DNA from: Salminus brasiliensis
Lineage: Eukaryota > Chordata > Actinopteri > Characiformes > Bryconidae
DNA: 64,000 bases
Direction: 5' to 3'
Assembly: GCF_030463535.1 (NCBI RefSeq)
Contig: NC_132899.1
Coordinates: 19,367,490-19,431,489 of the forward strand
This document shows, piece by piece, positions 24,601-39,600 of this stretch. Positions within the stretch are counted from its first letter, which is position 1, and each line of letters starts with the position of its first letter. The position numbers and the translations under genes are program-made. The notes under the pieces are model-generated. The model saw only the letters and a program-made list of their open reading frames with translations, was not told where the DNA came from and did no database searches.

Positions 24601-27600
24601 TATGAACTGCAATCTGATAAAAATATTGTTACTGTTACTGAAATATTGTTACTGTTGTCCCTGGTCAAAGTCTCTGTTCATAGGAACAGTTAAGTGAGTA
24701 GAAGATGAACTGATCTCCAAAAAGGCGTTAAGTTAAAGTTAAGCTTTTTGGGTTTAGTACAATATTAGAGTGCAAAAGGAAAGCAGCACCAAGCAAATGG
24801 GCACCCCGAGAGATCAGAGCGCTCAAATGACTTTTACCAAGGTGTGAGACCTTAATTGGCTTGTTCGGGCTAAGGCTTATTCATAATCAGTTTTAGGAAA
24901 GGCTTTCAAAGCTTTATCTTTCCCCAACAATCCTTGGGCTCCTCTAAACAACTGCCTAGCACTCTGAAGATTAAAATAATTGATGCCCACAAAGTAAATT
25001 ACAGCTACAGAAAAAACAGCAAAGCATTTTCAGATAGCACTCTCCTCCAGTTATACAGTAACAGCGGAGGTAAAGCATTCTGTATTGCTGGGTCAGGTGT
25101 TTCTTTTCGTCCTCTTGACACAATCCTCTATAGGGTTCAGGTCAGCAAAGTTGGCTGGCTAACCACATATTGTTATCATGGCCAGCAAACTTTTCGGTAG
25201 CAGTTTTGGTACTGTGGGCAGGTGCAAAGTCCTGCTGGAAAAGGAAATGTGCATCTCCATAATGTTAGTCTGCTGATGGAAGCATGAAGTGCTCCAAAAT
25301 CTCCAGGACTTTGGATAAAACACACTGGTGGCTCTTGGTGCACCGACACCAGCCTCAGCCCAAGGTCTTAAATTGCTTGTGCACCTTTTCCCACCACATT
25401 CTCCCCTTCCAGACAACTTTCCATTAATATGCTATAACCAAAAAACCTTTCCACAATATTCAAATTATTTAAGAGGACACCTGTATTAAATTTCATAGAA
25501 AAAGTGGAATCAAATTTTGGTGTTACCATAAAAAGAGCCCAAGTGAGGAGCTGCAGTCAAAAAACACAAAGTCCATTTGTCATTTGACCCAAATCTCTGT
25601 CCTATTGACCAACAAGATGGTCAACAACCAGAACAATAACAAATCCTAAACATTCCTGCCTTGTGACTCACTCGGTTTTCCATTACCGGCCGAGAGGAAC
25701 TGGAATCCAACCCATTTCTCCACTTCATTCTCGATCTGACCTCACAACATCGCATATCTGGTAAACTGACTCCCATCTCCAAGCTGTCCGCATCTCCACA
25801 CCGAACACACAACACTGCTCCTGAATTCCCAGGGGCTATCTAACCCAGGATTCCATCACTAGACACATGCACCGATATCCATCTTCCAGTCCGTCAGCTC
25901 ATTCTCCTGCACACCTAAATGCACATACACACACACATGCACACACACGGTTGATTAGTCTGGGGAATTTCATCAGCTTCGTCTCCTAGCAGGACTGAGC
26001 TCCTCTAGAGAGCTTGAGGCTGTCAGCACACGCAGGTGGGGCACGCAGCCATTACTCATTCAATTATCTGCAGCAAGTTTATTTCGGAGTGCAACAGAGA
26101 TAGAGCCTCATTTCCGAGTCTCTGTTACCTTCTCCAGAGAGGCAGGTTAATGTACAATCATGTGGTGTTTCCTCAACAAATGAATTAATGGTTGCAGGAA
26201 GTATGCAAGACTTGGACATAGTTATTTTTTTCATCCAAACCACAATACACAATACATAAAAGTAAATACTATAAAGAACCATATTTGTAAAGGAGATGTT
26301 TGTGTGAAGAAACAAGAGGGTCTAATGCATGAGTACAGAATATCTTCACCCCCGTGGACCGGCCTGTTCACAGCCAATGAGGATTTTAACCATGTAGGAG
26401 GTGAGGAAATCCTTACACAATTGGTGCATCTGTAGAGCCTATCAGGATCAGCCTATAGTACGAAGGTGGCCCTGACCATGGCGTGTACGATCAGTGCACA
26501 TACAGTGTGTAACGAGGGCGATCGATGACCTGCCTAGTTTTCAACTAACTTGGTTCAAAACAAGAGAAGGTCTGAAGGTGTGCCTGTCCTCCTGAACCCC
26601 TCGAGCTCTTTACTGTTGAGCTGTCTCCTGGGCTCCTCATTAATTTCTGACTGGGTTTCTCGCTGCAGCAAAGCCAGTGCACAGCACCCTTTTCCCCTGA
26701 CAAGAAGCACCTGGGGGAAGGCTCTGATGGGGATAATCAAAGCCTTGGCACAAATCTGGGGTTAAAACCTGGGCTTTCCACGCTTCTTTCCCTCAGGTTA
26801 CCTCACACAATCAAAGCAGCAGCTTCACAACTTAGCTAAAGCGACTGGCAGGATTTTACAGAGCAGGGTTTTCTCTCATCGGTGAAGACTGAAACAGAAT
26901 TGCTTTTACGGTGCAGTTTGTAAGTATTTGGAAAAATGGCACTTTTTTTACTTGAACTCTCAATTGATTTGAAATGGAATAATAGCCATGAGGTTAAATG
27001 TATAACAAGAGCCGCGAGTCCTCTGTGGTTCACCCAAGATAGATAAACTGGATGAATATAAAAGACACCAAAATACTGTGCTGTAATGAAGACACAAAAA
27101 TTGGTTTGTCCAATTGGCATGTACTGTGCACTGTAAACTCTGCATGTTCTAGGCACTATGATTTCCATGACATAAACACAGATGGAACTGTGAAACTGAG
27201 GTATTAAAATGAAGAAAGAAAAAAAATCATGTCATGCTGCCGTTTACACCAGGCTATCCAGTCTTGTGGGTAGACTAGCTGGTAATTAAATGAATATTAA
27301 ATACAATTATGCTAAACATCACTCAGATTAGAGAAAAAAATGCATAGGCTATAGTAAAGAAAGGCAGTTGAATGGTTCTCCCATGAGAAAACATCAAGTT
27401 TTCAAACACCACAAAATAGCCGATGGTATGTAGAGCACTTCTGTAATAGGGCATGATTTCAAACACGATCCTGGCCTGTTGGGAAAATCAGTTGCCTTAA
27501 GCAAGATGCAAGAGTAAAACCTCAAATTTTAAATCAGAACTAAGCTCTGAAAATGTTATATGTAGTACATAGTAAATTAAGTATTTTCTTTGTTTTTAAT

Positions 27601-30600
27601 AACTGCCATAATAACATTCACCATCTTACCAAATGGTTTTACCCTGTATTTGGACACACTCAGTAACAGCATTAACTTACACGCACTTACACCAGAATAT
27701 AAAATACAGGTGAAAACCCCAGGTAAAGGTAGCCTGGGGGAATGGCAACACACTGGCAGTAAGTGAGGGGAGGGAAACATGGTCAGTATGCAAATAGATA
27801 GTTTCACTCAATTAAACACTTGATGTGACAATTGAATAAATTCAGCTTTACTCAAAATATGCCAAAACCTTCATCTAACACAAAATAAGAGTTTGTGTCA
27901 CGACTTCTTATTTTTGAGTTAGTCTGATTATCAGTGTAAGCGACGTCTTTAAGTGAAGAGGTTTGTGGTACTAAGGTTAACTTAATATTTAATTATGTGT
28001 AGTGAGGTAAATCAAATCTTGTCCAACAATGAGGAAATAGTTGCTAAAGAATTGCTTCCTCATACATAAGAATACAACACTAAAACAACTAATACCTTTG
28101 AGATCCTGCAAAGCTCTCATTGCCCCTCCTGTCAATACAATGCATCTCAAACATGCCCTGAGAGAAGCCAGTATTTGAACCGGTACACAAAACTCAAATT
28201 TCTTATAAGCCGGCAATCTCCGAAACCATTTTAGTTATTGTTTTCTTTTTTTAATCAGGAGGCCGAGCCCGAAATTTCCGAAATTCAGCAAACAGATGGC
28301 TCTTGAGGAAATGAAAGGGCCTAAATATAGGTGGGTGGAGGCAGCAGGGCATTCTTTATGACACTAATTAACAGAGACAAAGACCCTGTTCATTCTGACA
28401 GGGGGTGACGTAAAAGAGAAAGACAGGGAGAAGACACTTGTCCCTTCAGCAGCAATCTAGATCATAGTCCCACACACCTGAGGTTATGATTCTCTGCTAC
28501 CTGCACCACTGTTGAGCAGGATGTGAGAGACTGAGAGCGAGTGTGAGAGTGTGTGGGACATGACAGCTGTATGCGTGTGGACATACTCAGTCCTTGAACT
28601 GGTCTGGCACTGGTCAGGCACTTCAGCCCCCTGTGAACGAGGTCAGAGTCGAGGGGTGCGAGGGCTATGCGCTGAGGTCTGTCTGACCACAGCAAAAGTG
28701 AGGTGTTTCTAAATGTCTTTGCTGTTCATAAACTTAAGCACATCATTACAGGAGTTAATGGACAATGCATTTAATAAAAGTGGTAAAACCACTGTACCGC
28801 ACAGCCTCTCGTGGCTTATTACTCCTAAGGGGAGCAGTTTTGAATGTAACAAATGCCTCAAATACAAAAAAGATCAAATAAAATTATAAAGTATAAATTT
28901 GGTCTCTTCACTACTCATATTGCAGGTCTTTGCTTTATTTTTCTTCTGTTTGGGGATAGTGCAGATATATTGTCACTTTTGCCATTCATCTTTAGATTTT
29001 TTTTAAGGGTGGGTGGGTCATTTTATAATAATAATAATAATAATAATAATCCACATAAACAATACTTCATCCCACAAATATAGCTCATTAACAGTAGTCC
29101 ATGGTTTCCAATCAACATAATGATCACAGATGATTCAGTGAACCGAAAAAAGATTTTTATTACCTGGCATACTAACACAGTGCACAGCAGAAGAGTATGG
29201 TTATGTGTGTGTATAATCAAGTATTCTACAACAGTTAGTCCGGCCACACAAGCTGACTGGTCTAGAAACTATCTAATAGTGTTGTTAACAGCATGTTGTT
29301 GTTTTTTTTTTTTTCCAAATACTGGATCACTCCACTGAGCGCTGTATCTATAAATCTTATAATATCATATATAAAGCAAAGTAGTAACATAAAATGTTCT
29401 GAGCAAAAGAAATCAAGAATGACCTCAAATGAAGCTAGAAAGACTAAGACAAGACAATAACTAAAAACAAAAACGGACAGAAGTTGGAAACTTGCCAGTC
29501 TATGTAAGGAGCTGGAGAAGAGGCTACAGGCAGTGCGGAGTTTGTTACTGTGACGTAGCAACAAGCTAAAGGCGGAAGGAAATGCTAACGTCCAACTTTA
29601 TTTACTTTCCGAACTGCTGTATAAAAGCAACACTACTATTGTGTCTATTATAGAAAGAAATCTGATTGGCTGAGCCACGTTCAAAGCGGTCATTAAATAA
29701 ATGTTAAAGGAATGTTCCTTGAGGAACTTTTGGAGGTTCTACAGTTTGAAACTGTGGAGGAACCTGTGAAGATGCTTTGAGGAACCTTCAAGAACCTTTT
29801 TTTTATTTATTTATTTTAATAAAGAAAAATGAGACCAAATGTTATAACAGTGTAAATGCATCTGTCTCTCCAAAACACATCAACAAGTATAACAAGTGTA
29901 TTTGTATATTCCGTACCTCACTGTATTCGGAGTGGCATTTGACTACTAAGTGTGAATGCATGTGGCTAAACTCTTCTGAGGATACAATCCAGATCTAGAC
30001 TAACCAGGTGTAAAAGGTGTCCAACAGAACTTTAAGAACAATCGCCACTCTTGTTGAATTAGACAAAAAAGGTGAAAAAAAGGATTAGACTCTTAACAAA
30101 TAACTTTATCAAAACCTTTTTCATAAGTATGAAGTTAACCCGAGGGGCAGAACAGAGAACAGAGGGGCATATTCTCTGGTAATTGAAGTTTGTAACGACA
30201 CTTTCTGTCCACCAGCGGTCCATAGGCTGTTTGAGGGACCAAAAAGCACATCTAAGATCTTTCTTTAGACACTTATGTGAGTCTGGGCCCAGATTTTAGA
30301 ACACAATTGACATAATACTTAGGAAAATGTACCTAGACTTAGGAAATCTCTAATTTAATAACTTCTACCTCTAACTGATCGTTTTATAGCATCCATGGAA
30401 TCCAACAGGCCCATGAGAATGAAGTCAGACATTTATTGAATGTGATGACCTGGATGTTGTGTTCTGAATTCTGAAATAGGACATTAAGTGAATCAAATTA
30501 CGGATTCAAAACAGGCACATCCTGTTGTATAAATCGGTCCAGGCAAATAAGACCTACTAACCAAACATTACTTTTGAATTTCTTAAAAAAAAAATAATAA

Positions 30601-33600
30601 TAAAAAAAAAAATAAAAAAAAAAAACACCTGTACAGTGTAAAAATCGCAGTCATCTACCAAACACTGTAGTGCTAATACCACTCGTAGCCTCGCCAGTTC
30701 CTCAAACTCGGATGGAGATGGAGGATAGAATCCTCAAGCAGTGCTTTCTGATCTACTAATCCTTTGTTGTGTTGTTTCAGAGTTGGTAAGCCCTGCTTAG
30801 AGTCCTGCTGTGCTAGATCGCCTTCTCTTCCTCCCTCCCTCTGTCTCTCTCTGTCTGCTTGCTCCTCAGGCTTCCTCCCTGAACCTCTCTGGCTGCTGTC
30901 ATGTCTCTAAGGTCTTGTTAGAGAATCAGGGCTATTCGTCTCTATAATCAGACTTAGTTGAAAACTCTTTTGCAGCCTCAAAGCCAAGCCCTGTGTGTAC
31001 TGCACTGCCTATATACATGGCCAAACCAACCACAGAAACCGCAACACACACAAAACACTCTTTTCTACTTTGCTGTTATGCAGAAAGCTTGTTTAGAAAC
31101 CTATTGGCTTAATTTCCGCCAAAGGTGGGAGTTTATAAAGAGAAATATACGGAGTTGCTGCGTTTTCCCTTTGCTGGTCTGAATTGCACAAAACCTCAGT
31201 CTCAGAAAGTAGAAATCCTACCTCTGGAAAGCTCTGCTGCTGGATGAAGCCAATTTAGTCCTGACTGACATGCAAAAACACCCAATCACAGCCCATCGGT
31301 TTGACGTGGCATGTAGGGACAATAATCCGGGTATCACGCCTTTTACACCTCACAGCCTATTATACCACAGTTAGAGGCTTTCTCTAACGGACTCCCGTTA
31401 ACGGCCCTCCGAAGACATCTCTGCAAGTATCATGCCTGTAACCTAGCAACAACAACAAGAAGTCATCACCAGTAATACACCAGAGTTCATGCTGTGGTGG
31501 ATGATATGGCACAATATTTAAAGGCATGTTCTCGATACACAATATTTGGCAAGATAGTCATGACCCATTTTGTTTTCTTATCATTCATAGAGACAGAAGT
31601 CTGGTCTCATATGTCCGGAAATAACTGCCAGGTGGCGTTGCAAAGATGGCCGCAGAGCAGATGAATCCAAACCAGACATATTTAAAATTGTCCTTTGGCC
31701 TTTGTAATGGAAAAGGAAACAATATGTAGGGTATCTGTCAGGATACTGTTGCTCACACACACCTGGTCATATGTGGATCTACTTTACACATCTGGAGCAC
31801 ATGGTAAAGCCCATGAAGTTGAATTTGGCAGTAGTTATCTTAAATGGTGTGCAGTCACCAGAAATATTGATCCCCATTCTCATTGTTTGCTACTGTGGAA
31901 AAAAAAGGGCCCATACCAGCAGATCGCCATAGTGTTACCCCATCCCCGTTCCTGTGCTGCTCTCAAACTCTGTAAATCAATAATAATAATTATTGTTAAT
32001 AAAATATTGTTAATAATTATTAATAATTTCTTACTCAGAAACTGATGAGGCGTGTGTGAGGGCGCTTGTAAGTGTGCAAGTTTTCAGTGTACAATGGCAC
32101 AAACTAGCTGTCTCTTATGTTTGTCTCATTTGGTTTTTGTTTTTGTACTGGTACTCCCTGTTGGCCGAAAGTGACTTCCGCATGGCTCTGATAAAAGTCT
32201 AAATGGCAGCTAACCAGGCTTTCTGGGCTGGCTGCTCAGGACTCTACATTGTGGCTTGGATCTGTTCACAGCCTGCTGTCTTAGTGACTCTGCATCACAG
32301 CTTGAATGGTTTTTCAGGCTCTCTCTATATCGCAGCGCAGATTTTTCAACAGCCCGCCACAGGAACAACGCTGCATCACAGCCGGGACATTTCCTTGAAG
32401 GACTCCCATTCTGGCCGCTGGAGTGACCGTACACTGTTAATAGCATAATATCCTTGAGGAACTTTTGGAGGAACCTCTTTAGGTGCTTTGAGAAAACTTC
32501 AAAAAAAGGTTTTTAGAAGAAAATGGTTCCTTGAAGGTTCCTCAAAGCATCTTAAGAGGTCCCTCCACAGTTTCAAACTGCAGAACCTCAAGGACCTTTT
32601 AAAAGTAAACATAGCTCAAGGCCTCTCAGGCCAAGTAGGACTTTTCCCTCCACACCTTTAAGGACTCTTTCTCTCTGGGCTGGCTAAGTGGCTTTACATC
32701 TTGGTTTGGCATTTTCCCCATCTGCTGGGAAACTGTTTTTCCTGCTTTTCTTTAATTATTATTAATATTATCATCACAGTACATCCAACAATAAAGGCAG
32801 CAACATGCATTGAAGAGTTGGACATGGACAAGCACACTTTGCATCTACTGCATCCAATTTTTAACTAGAGTTAAAGTGGACAATCCTGAATTATCTGAAT
32901 GTAGATCTCTCTAAAACACACATGCTATAAAGCACAACACTAGAGAATCAACACACTGAATCAATGCTCAGTCTGTCCCAGGAGATGGTAAGTCAGTCAT
33001 ATTATTGCAGTGAGCAGCTGGCTGCCATCATTAAAGAGATGGAGCAGTCATCCTAAAGAATTTGATGTTCTACTGGAACAATGTCTTTGCAACACCAGCT
33101 TCATCACCACAGACCAAAGCGCGAGGGGATTTTTCCCAACCATTTTAGTCCATCTCCATTTTCTAAGCTGCGATTTGTGAGATTAATTGATTAACAGGGG
33201 TGTCGTCTGAATTCCACAGTCTTGATGCAAATGTGAATTAAATAAATAAGCTCAGAGTAGATTGAAAAAGCTGAGGATTCTTACACAGTTCATTCCCCAC
33301 AATTAAACCCCTGTGCCCTAAAATGAAGGAACAGATGACACAATAATTGGATTTAAATTAAAAAAACATTCTGTAGCCAGGGAGGGTAATGTGTCGAGGA
33401 AAATGCATTTTCAACTCTCCGCTCCACAACATTCAGTCAGTACTCGAAAGGCTGAGATTCATAAAGCTTCAAACACTCTGAGCTGAGTGTCTGATGAGAC
33501 TGAACATGCTATTAGCACATGGGGTAAATTCTACACTGTTAACATTTCTCATGCTTGATTAAGTCCTTATAATTTTCATGTTAATCATGGAAGTGAGCAC

Positions 33601-36600
33601 TGGGAGAAAAAAAATGGTAGGAGTTGTGTCTGCTTATATATATTTGATCAGATGCAAGTAGAATTACTTGACTGACATTTTGTAAAAGCTTCGATAAGAA
33701 AATGTCTTCTCTGTGCACTTGTATTTCAAACTACATTCAGCTAATGAGTTCAAGCCTAAACGAAGTACCAACAACCTGAAACCATGATGTTAGGATACAA
33801 TCTCCAGGCCATGTTGTGCATAATACATGCAAGCTGTAATTGAAATGAATCCCTTCGCTTTTTAGGGGACTCCTGAGTATGACCATTTGTTCCCCTTAAT
33901 GTCTGAATGATAAAATTGAGAGTGATTTTAAGGGCACTACAGTCTCCCACAATACACTCATCATTTTTCGTAAGCTCTGTAGATCAGCTCTACGTGTCTC
34001 TTGTTACTATGCAGTGAAAATAGCACTGCTACATTAATGGCACGATCTAGGCAAAGGCTTTCTGTATAGTGCTGAAACAGGGCTCCTCGACTTAGAGCAC
34101 CAAAAAGGGTTCTGCTATCGTCTGCTGTGTTAAAAACACCCCAAATGCTGCCCATCATATCGCAAAGGCTCTAACCAGTAGTTGCTGGTCACTGTGGTCA
34201 TGTTATTGCCACTTCAATGATGTGTCGACCATCACAGCCACCTAGCCAAACACTTAAAATCAAAGGTACTTTAAATAGTTCATTAAGCAATGCCATAGAA
34301 GAACCACTTTTGTAATATAGACATGAGAGCAGTAGTAATAACTAGTAGCTGCCGGTCACTGCAGCCATGGATCAAGAATTATAATGTGAAGCTCAATCAA
34401 GTTATAAATAAGAAGCCAACTTCAGCCTCACTCAAGCAACTAATGTTGGGTTGTTCATCGACTGGTGAGTAGTGACGCAGGATGATGATGGAAAGGTGTT
34501 TAAATGCATTCACTGCCTCAAATATTTCCCTTCTTATAAAGCACTTTATAAGAAGGAGAATCCTATTGTGTCCCCACATAACACATCCAAAAGAATGCAC
34601 AGTGCATTGAGATTTACTCCATCACTGGCACAATCTAAATGATGGTTGGGTGTTTCAGAGTCATATAGAAGGTCTCAGGTCATTGCTGCCCAGCTGCAAA
34701 GGTATTGGAGAGGCCACTGGCTTTCTAATGTCAACTTGCGAGGGGGAAATCTCATCAACTGCATCGTCCCTGGTCTTCCGACAGTAAAACTCAATTTCCT
34801 ATTCCGCGCATGAAGGCAGATCTTCGCAGCTTTAATATGTGGCTGTGTGTGTGTTTTGTGGTTTAGAGATATTGATGTATTGACGTATTTATACTTCCAC
34901 TGTGCAGGACTGTAATATACATTGTATTGTGATATATTTTTTAGACCATAATGCTGGACCAGTAAAAATGGATCTATCCAGCAGATTCAGGGAGTACAGA
35001 TAATAATGGTTCCCATTACAGGTCATTCTAGTGCAAAGTCTAAATATGCAAACCATGTCTATTTCTTCTTCAAGGAGGTTATAGGACCTTAACTCCAAAG
35101 TAGATTTAAAAATAGACCATTGTCTACATTTTTGGAGATTCGGTCAATTGTTGTTTAGGAGTTGGGTGGGACTAGACTGGAAGATGCTGACATCAAGTGA
35201 TCTTGACCTGAATTATTGCAGATTGTATCAGTAGTTTTTAACCACAGTCCCCCCACTACACTGAATACAAATAGGCAAGTGAGCTAGCATTTAAAAATGC
35301 CCCTTAACTGTGTTAACATCACTAACGCACAAATTAAATACAAAAGTCCAGAGCCTACTTTACGAATGGTTAGTTTCATAATTTTTCACACAAGATAAAC
35401 TAGGCTTTGGGTTATTGAAAGTTATTCCTCTCTCATTTTTTTTTACTGTGGTGATGCTAGGAGTTGCTGTACAGAGTGTGCAAGTAAATAAACTAGCCAT
35501 CTTCCTAATCTAGTCTGTTAACTAGTCTAATTTAACCGACACATGCTAGCGTCTCTTGAAAGATTTGTCGACCATCAAAAGGTAAAAACAAAGGTACTGA
35601 AAACAAAGCTTTTCATGAATTATTTGCTGAGCTTCACGAAAACGGCTAAATGTGAAATACCTCCTTACTCTCTATATAGTGAATGACCTAGGTCATAAAA
35701 CTACAACGTCCACACACAGACAGCGCTAAACTTCGGACGGTGACAAAGGGGAAAAAAAATTGGTTTATCTACCAAATATATATATTTTTAAAAAACGGAA
35801 AAAAAAAACATTGTAAATAAATATTAAAAAAAAAAAAAAAAAAAATTGGTTGGCTGTCACGGGGTTGTAAACATTGCGTTGGCTACACCACTGTCCACCT
35901 TCCACGAGCAGGTAGCTTTTCTAGCTTTTATGAACTGGCTTAAGTCAAAGATCTTCAATTCTCAAATCTTCAGGACCACAGTTTTATATTATTTGTATTC
36001 GAGTCAACAGCCCCTTTATTTTAAGGTTTCCTCTAGTAGGAACACTAAGATGTCTAAGGTATGGGATACTCAAATGGACAGTCTGACTGCGAAATATGAC
36101 ACTGAAAAGGAGCACTTTCACCAGGTCTCTAAGAATAGCTCTATCCCCAGAGAATTTAAGGTAGGGATGATGATTTGACTGCAGGCTGAGCTCAATAAGA
36201 GAAAGTCATCTATTTTTCAGCAGGCTCTTCCGTCTCCACAATCAACAGGGAGAGGCGACTGGGTCTTTCGATCACGTCAAGTCAATTAAACAAACAATTT
36301 GGGCCAAGGTCCATCTGAGGCTTAGCTGCTGCAAAATGGGGCTGCGCGTGGGATGCTCGCTTCTTTATCAGTGCCTGGCCAGATGAAATTCTGTTCTGTC
36401 CCTTTTTTTTTTTTTTTTTTTTAAACTGGCCTCACTAACACTAACTCATTACTCCCAGCCTCGTCAGCCTTACACGCCTGGTGGTGTCTAGGCAACAGGC
36501 TGAGCTCTCCCCTCCTGCTAGCAAACCCAGGGAAGTGTGACACCTGTTGACATGTGGACAGAACACATGAGGATATACAATTGAATTTGGGCCCAAAATG

Positions 36601-39600
36601 AAAACCAGCACAAATCTCCTCAGCATTTCCTGAGATTGCATTTGCAGACTGCATTTGAAAATGAAGGGTGAGGTAGGACTCATACGCCTTCGGAGGTTGG
36701 TTTCTGGGGAAGTGCAAATCATTGTGATGGATTCAGTTGACCTCGGCTGCTTCCAGAACAAATGACTGAATCGCTATTCATTCAACAACAAGTGCACAGT
36801 TTTAGAGCCCTGTAAAAACAGCATTTGGCTGGAACTCTGGAGCTGCAGTCATGTGGTTTTTCATCCTCCTTGCTCATTTGTGTCTAATTATGTCAGCAAA
36901 TTAGACTGAATAACAGTGCACAAAACAGCAGAATATCAATAAAGTTGGAATATTAGCATATTCCCAAGACGACTTCTTGCTGTTGTTGTAGTCAGTGTGG
37001 TTTATAGTGACAGGACTAGCAGAGACAGATGGGGGTAATCAGAGTGACAGCAGCAGGATGCTGGATCAGGGGACAGCTCTGTGCCTCTGTCACTACACCA
37101 GCACCAGCTTATAGGAGCTGACACTCTGTGTCCCACATAGTGAACCATGTCACTTATGAGTGGGGTCAAAGCCAGGGTTCAGTGTTAACAACCAGGAGAC
37201 TCTGCAGCTTGTCGGGGTACAATAATTCAGAGCTAAGCAGCAAAACAGTCTCGTTTCTAAACCATCTTACCACACAGGCAATTTAAGATCACCAATGCAA
37301 ATGTTGTAAGGTACTCCAAAAAAGACTTCCAAAGTCCCATGGAGTACATTATTAAAACTATTGGTATGATACTAAAATGAAGTGCCATCAAGCACAATGT
37401 GGATGAAAATACATGTATGAATATAAATGCTCAAAATCTATTGATTTAGACTCATCTCTCAGAACTGTCAGACTGATCTGAGCACACCTGGCAGACAGCT
37501 CTCAATTCTAGACTCCTAGCCTGCTGCGCAGCAGAACTAAACACAAGCGTGCAAGTGAAATGGAGAAAAATGAGTGAAACTGGCTCTACATAAGGACCAG
37601 CTTACAGATTAGCAAACATACAAAACAAGTGTGTGCTTGTTAGGTTTGACTGAGTGACATTGTGAAGAATGCATGGTTCTGTTAGAATGGTATGGGCCTA
37701 ATGGGCCGAAAACAAAAGTCTTGTGATTGGTGAGAGTACTACTTATGCAAGCATTACCCAAGATTGGGACTTCTCGATTTACACTGTTGGGTTTTGCTTG
37801 TTAGGTTTCTCTGAATGAACTAAATAAAACTATAAGGAAGGCACAGCTTTGTTAAACCTGTGTGGGCTGAGAAAACACCTCAGATGTATCACTGATGGAA
37901 CTGAAAATTGGGAGCTCCTAGTTTGTTGGGTTCACTTTAGTTTACTTCTTAGCTTATGCTTGTTTGCAAAACAACTGAACTGAGTGAAACTAAGGAACAC
38001 AGTTTTTCTTAAGCTGTATGGGCTAACTTATGGACTACTTACCCAAGAACATGATTAGCCTCATTACCATCATTAATATAATACAGACATTAGGCATTAG
38101 ATAGGTCACTACTGAGGTTTTGATAAATTTCAAAACAGCTTTTTGGAAAAAGATAAACAAGAAAGCCTCTAAAAACACTTTAAATTAACATAACATTATC
38201 TGTAGGGGGCTCAGAGTGGCCCAGTGGTCTAATATGATGGGACTATAGTCCTAGAGTTGTGAATCTGCATCTAGAGCCATCAGCAGCTGGGGGTCTGTGC
38301 TCTCTCTGGGTGGGTAGATGGCACTCTCTCCCCTCAGTACTCTTAAGCACTGTCCGGCACAGGCGTCTTTTAGCTGGCGTGGTGGAGCTGGGGCCTGGTA
38401 TTTGCTGGCAGTGCCACACCTTCAGCAGTTCTGAAAGAGGCGGTGGCTGGGTTTGCATGTATCGGAGGAGACGCGTGTTAAGTCCTTACCCTATTAGTGT
38501 CGGTATTATTGCTAGTGCTAGGGGGAGCTACGACTGGCAGAAAAAGGGAAAAATTTGAGAAACAAATTATTTGAAAATGTTTACTATAAAAGAAACCAGT
38601 TGGATAATTTAATATTGAAATGAATTGAGTTTAAGTATTTGATACAACTGTAAGCACACACAAACAACAGAATACAGTAACAAACTTGCATGTGTAAGGC
38701 CAAACAATGTATGGTCAAGCGAGGTCAGCGACCTTAGCTGAGCCTCCTAATCATCATCATCATCATCATCAACATGCAGATCCACCAGCTCCAATCAGAA
38801 CACACAAAGGAGCACAAAAGCCTCTGGGCTACTTTCCACCTCCAACACTCCTGATCCGTTTCCCCTTAACACTCCACAGCTGCATCTTCCTACTAGCAGG
38901 GAGGAGGGTCTGCCTAAAGGCTTTACTCACACAGTAACAATATTAGATTCCCACAGCATGCAAGCTTCATTCCCGAGAGAACAGCAAACTGAAAAGGGGA
39001 GCCCCCCCTCCCCTGCCCCCACCCCATCGTGTATTCATCACGTGTCCTCTATTAGATACCTGCGTAGCACAGTAAACACCTAAAAGGCCAGGTGGGATCT
39101 GTGTGTGAATGTGTGTTTGCTCTCCGCTTCCCATGTTGAGTAAGCTGTGGGGGGCGGGATGGTGGTGCAGGGGGGCTATATGAGCTGGGAAAAGGGCAGA
39201 AAGAGAGAAAATGCTATCTCTAAGCTACCATGACCTTTACACTAAAGGGAAAAAAGCACAAAGCCAGGCCTCTGGCAACGGCCTACAGAAAGCCCAAATT
39301 ATTTACTAATTATTCCAAAATCATTCTGCACGCGGTGCGCTGTGTAGCCATTGTCCCAGCTCCTGCCTTGCAGTGTATGCATCAGCATGCACAGGACAGA
39401 AATCTGACAACTTGACCTTTTGTGTGAGATTGCTTTTGCCCACTCATTAGCATGAGGGCTCTAAAAAAGAAGAAGGGGGGGGGGGGGGCAAGAGGGCTCT
39501 GACTATGCGTTAATGCACAATGCAATTCTGGGCAGACCAACAAGAGAGTCATTCAAACAGGAGAAAGATATTTGTGAGGCTGAAGAGAGTGAAATTATAT

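Noticed and set aside
36421..36761. Two overlapping minus-strand open frames of about 100 codons in intron 15
   Set aside because: Frames overlap each other and neither resembles a known protein. Kept only as a candidate conserved block.
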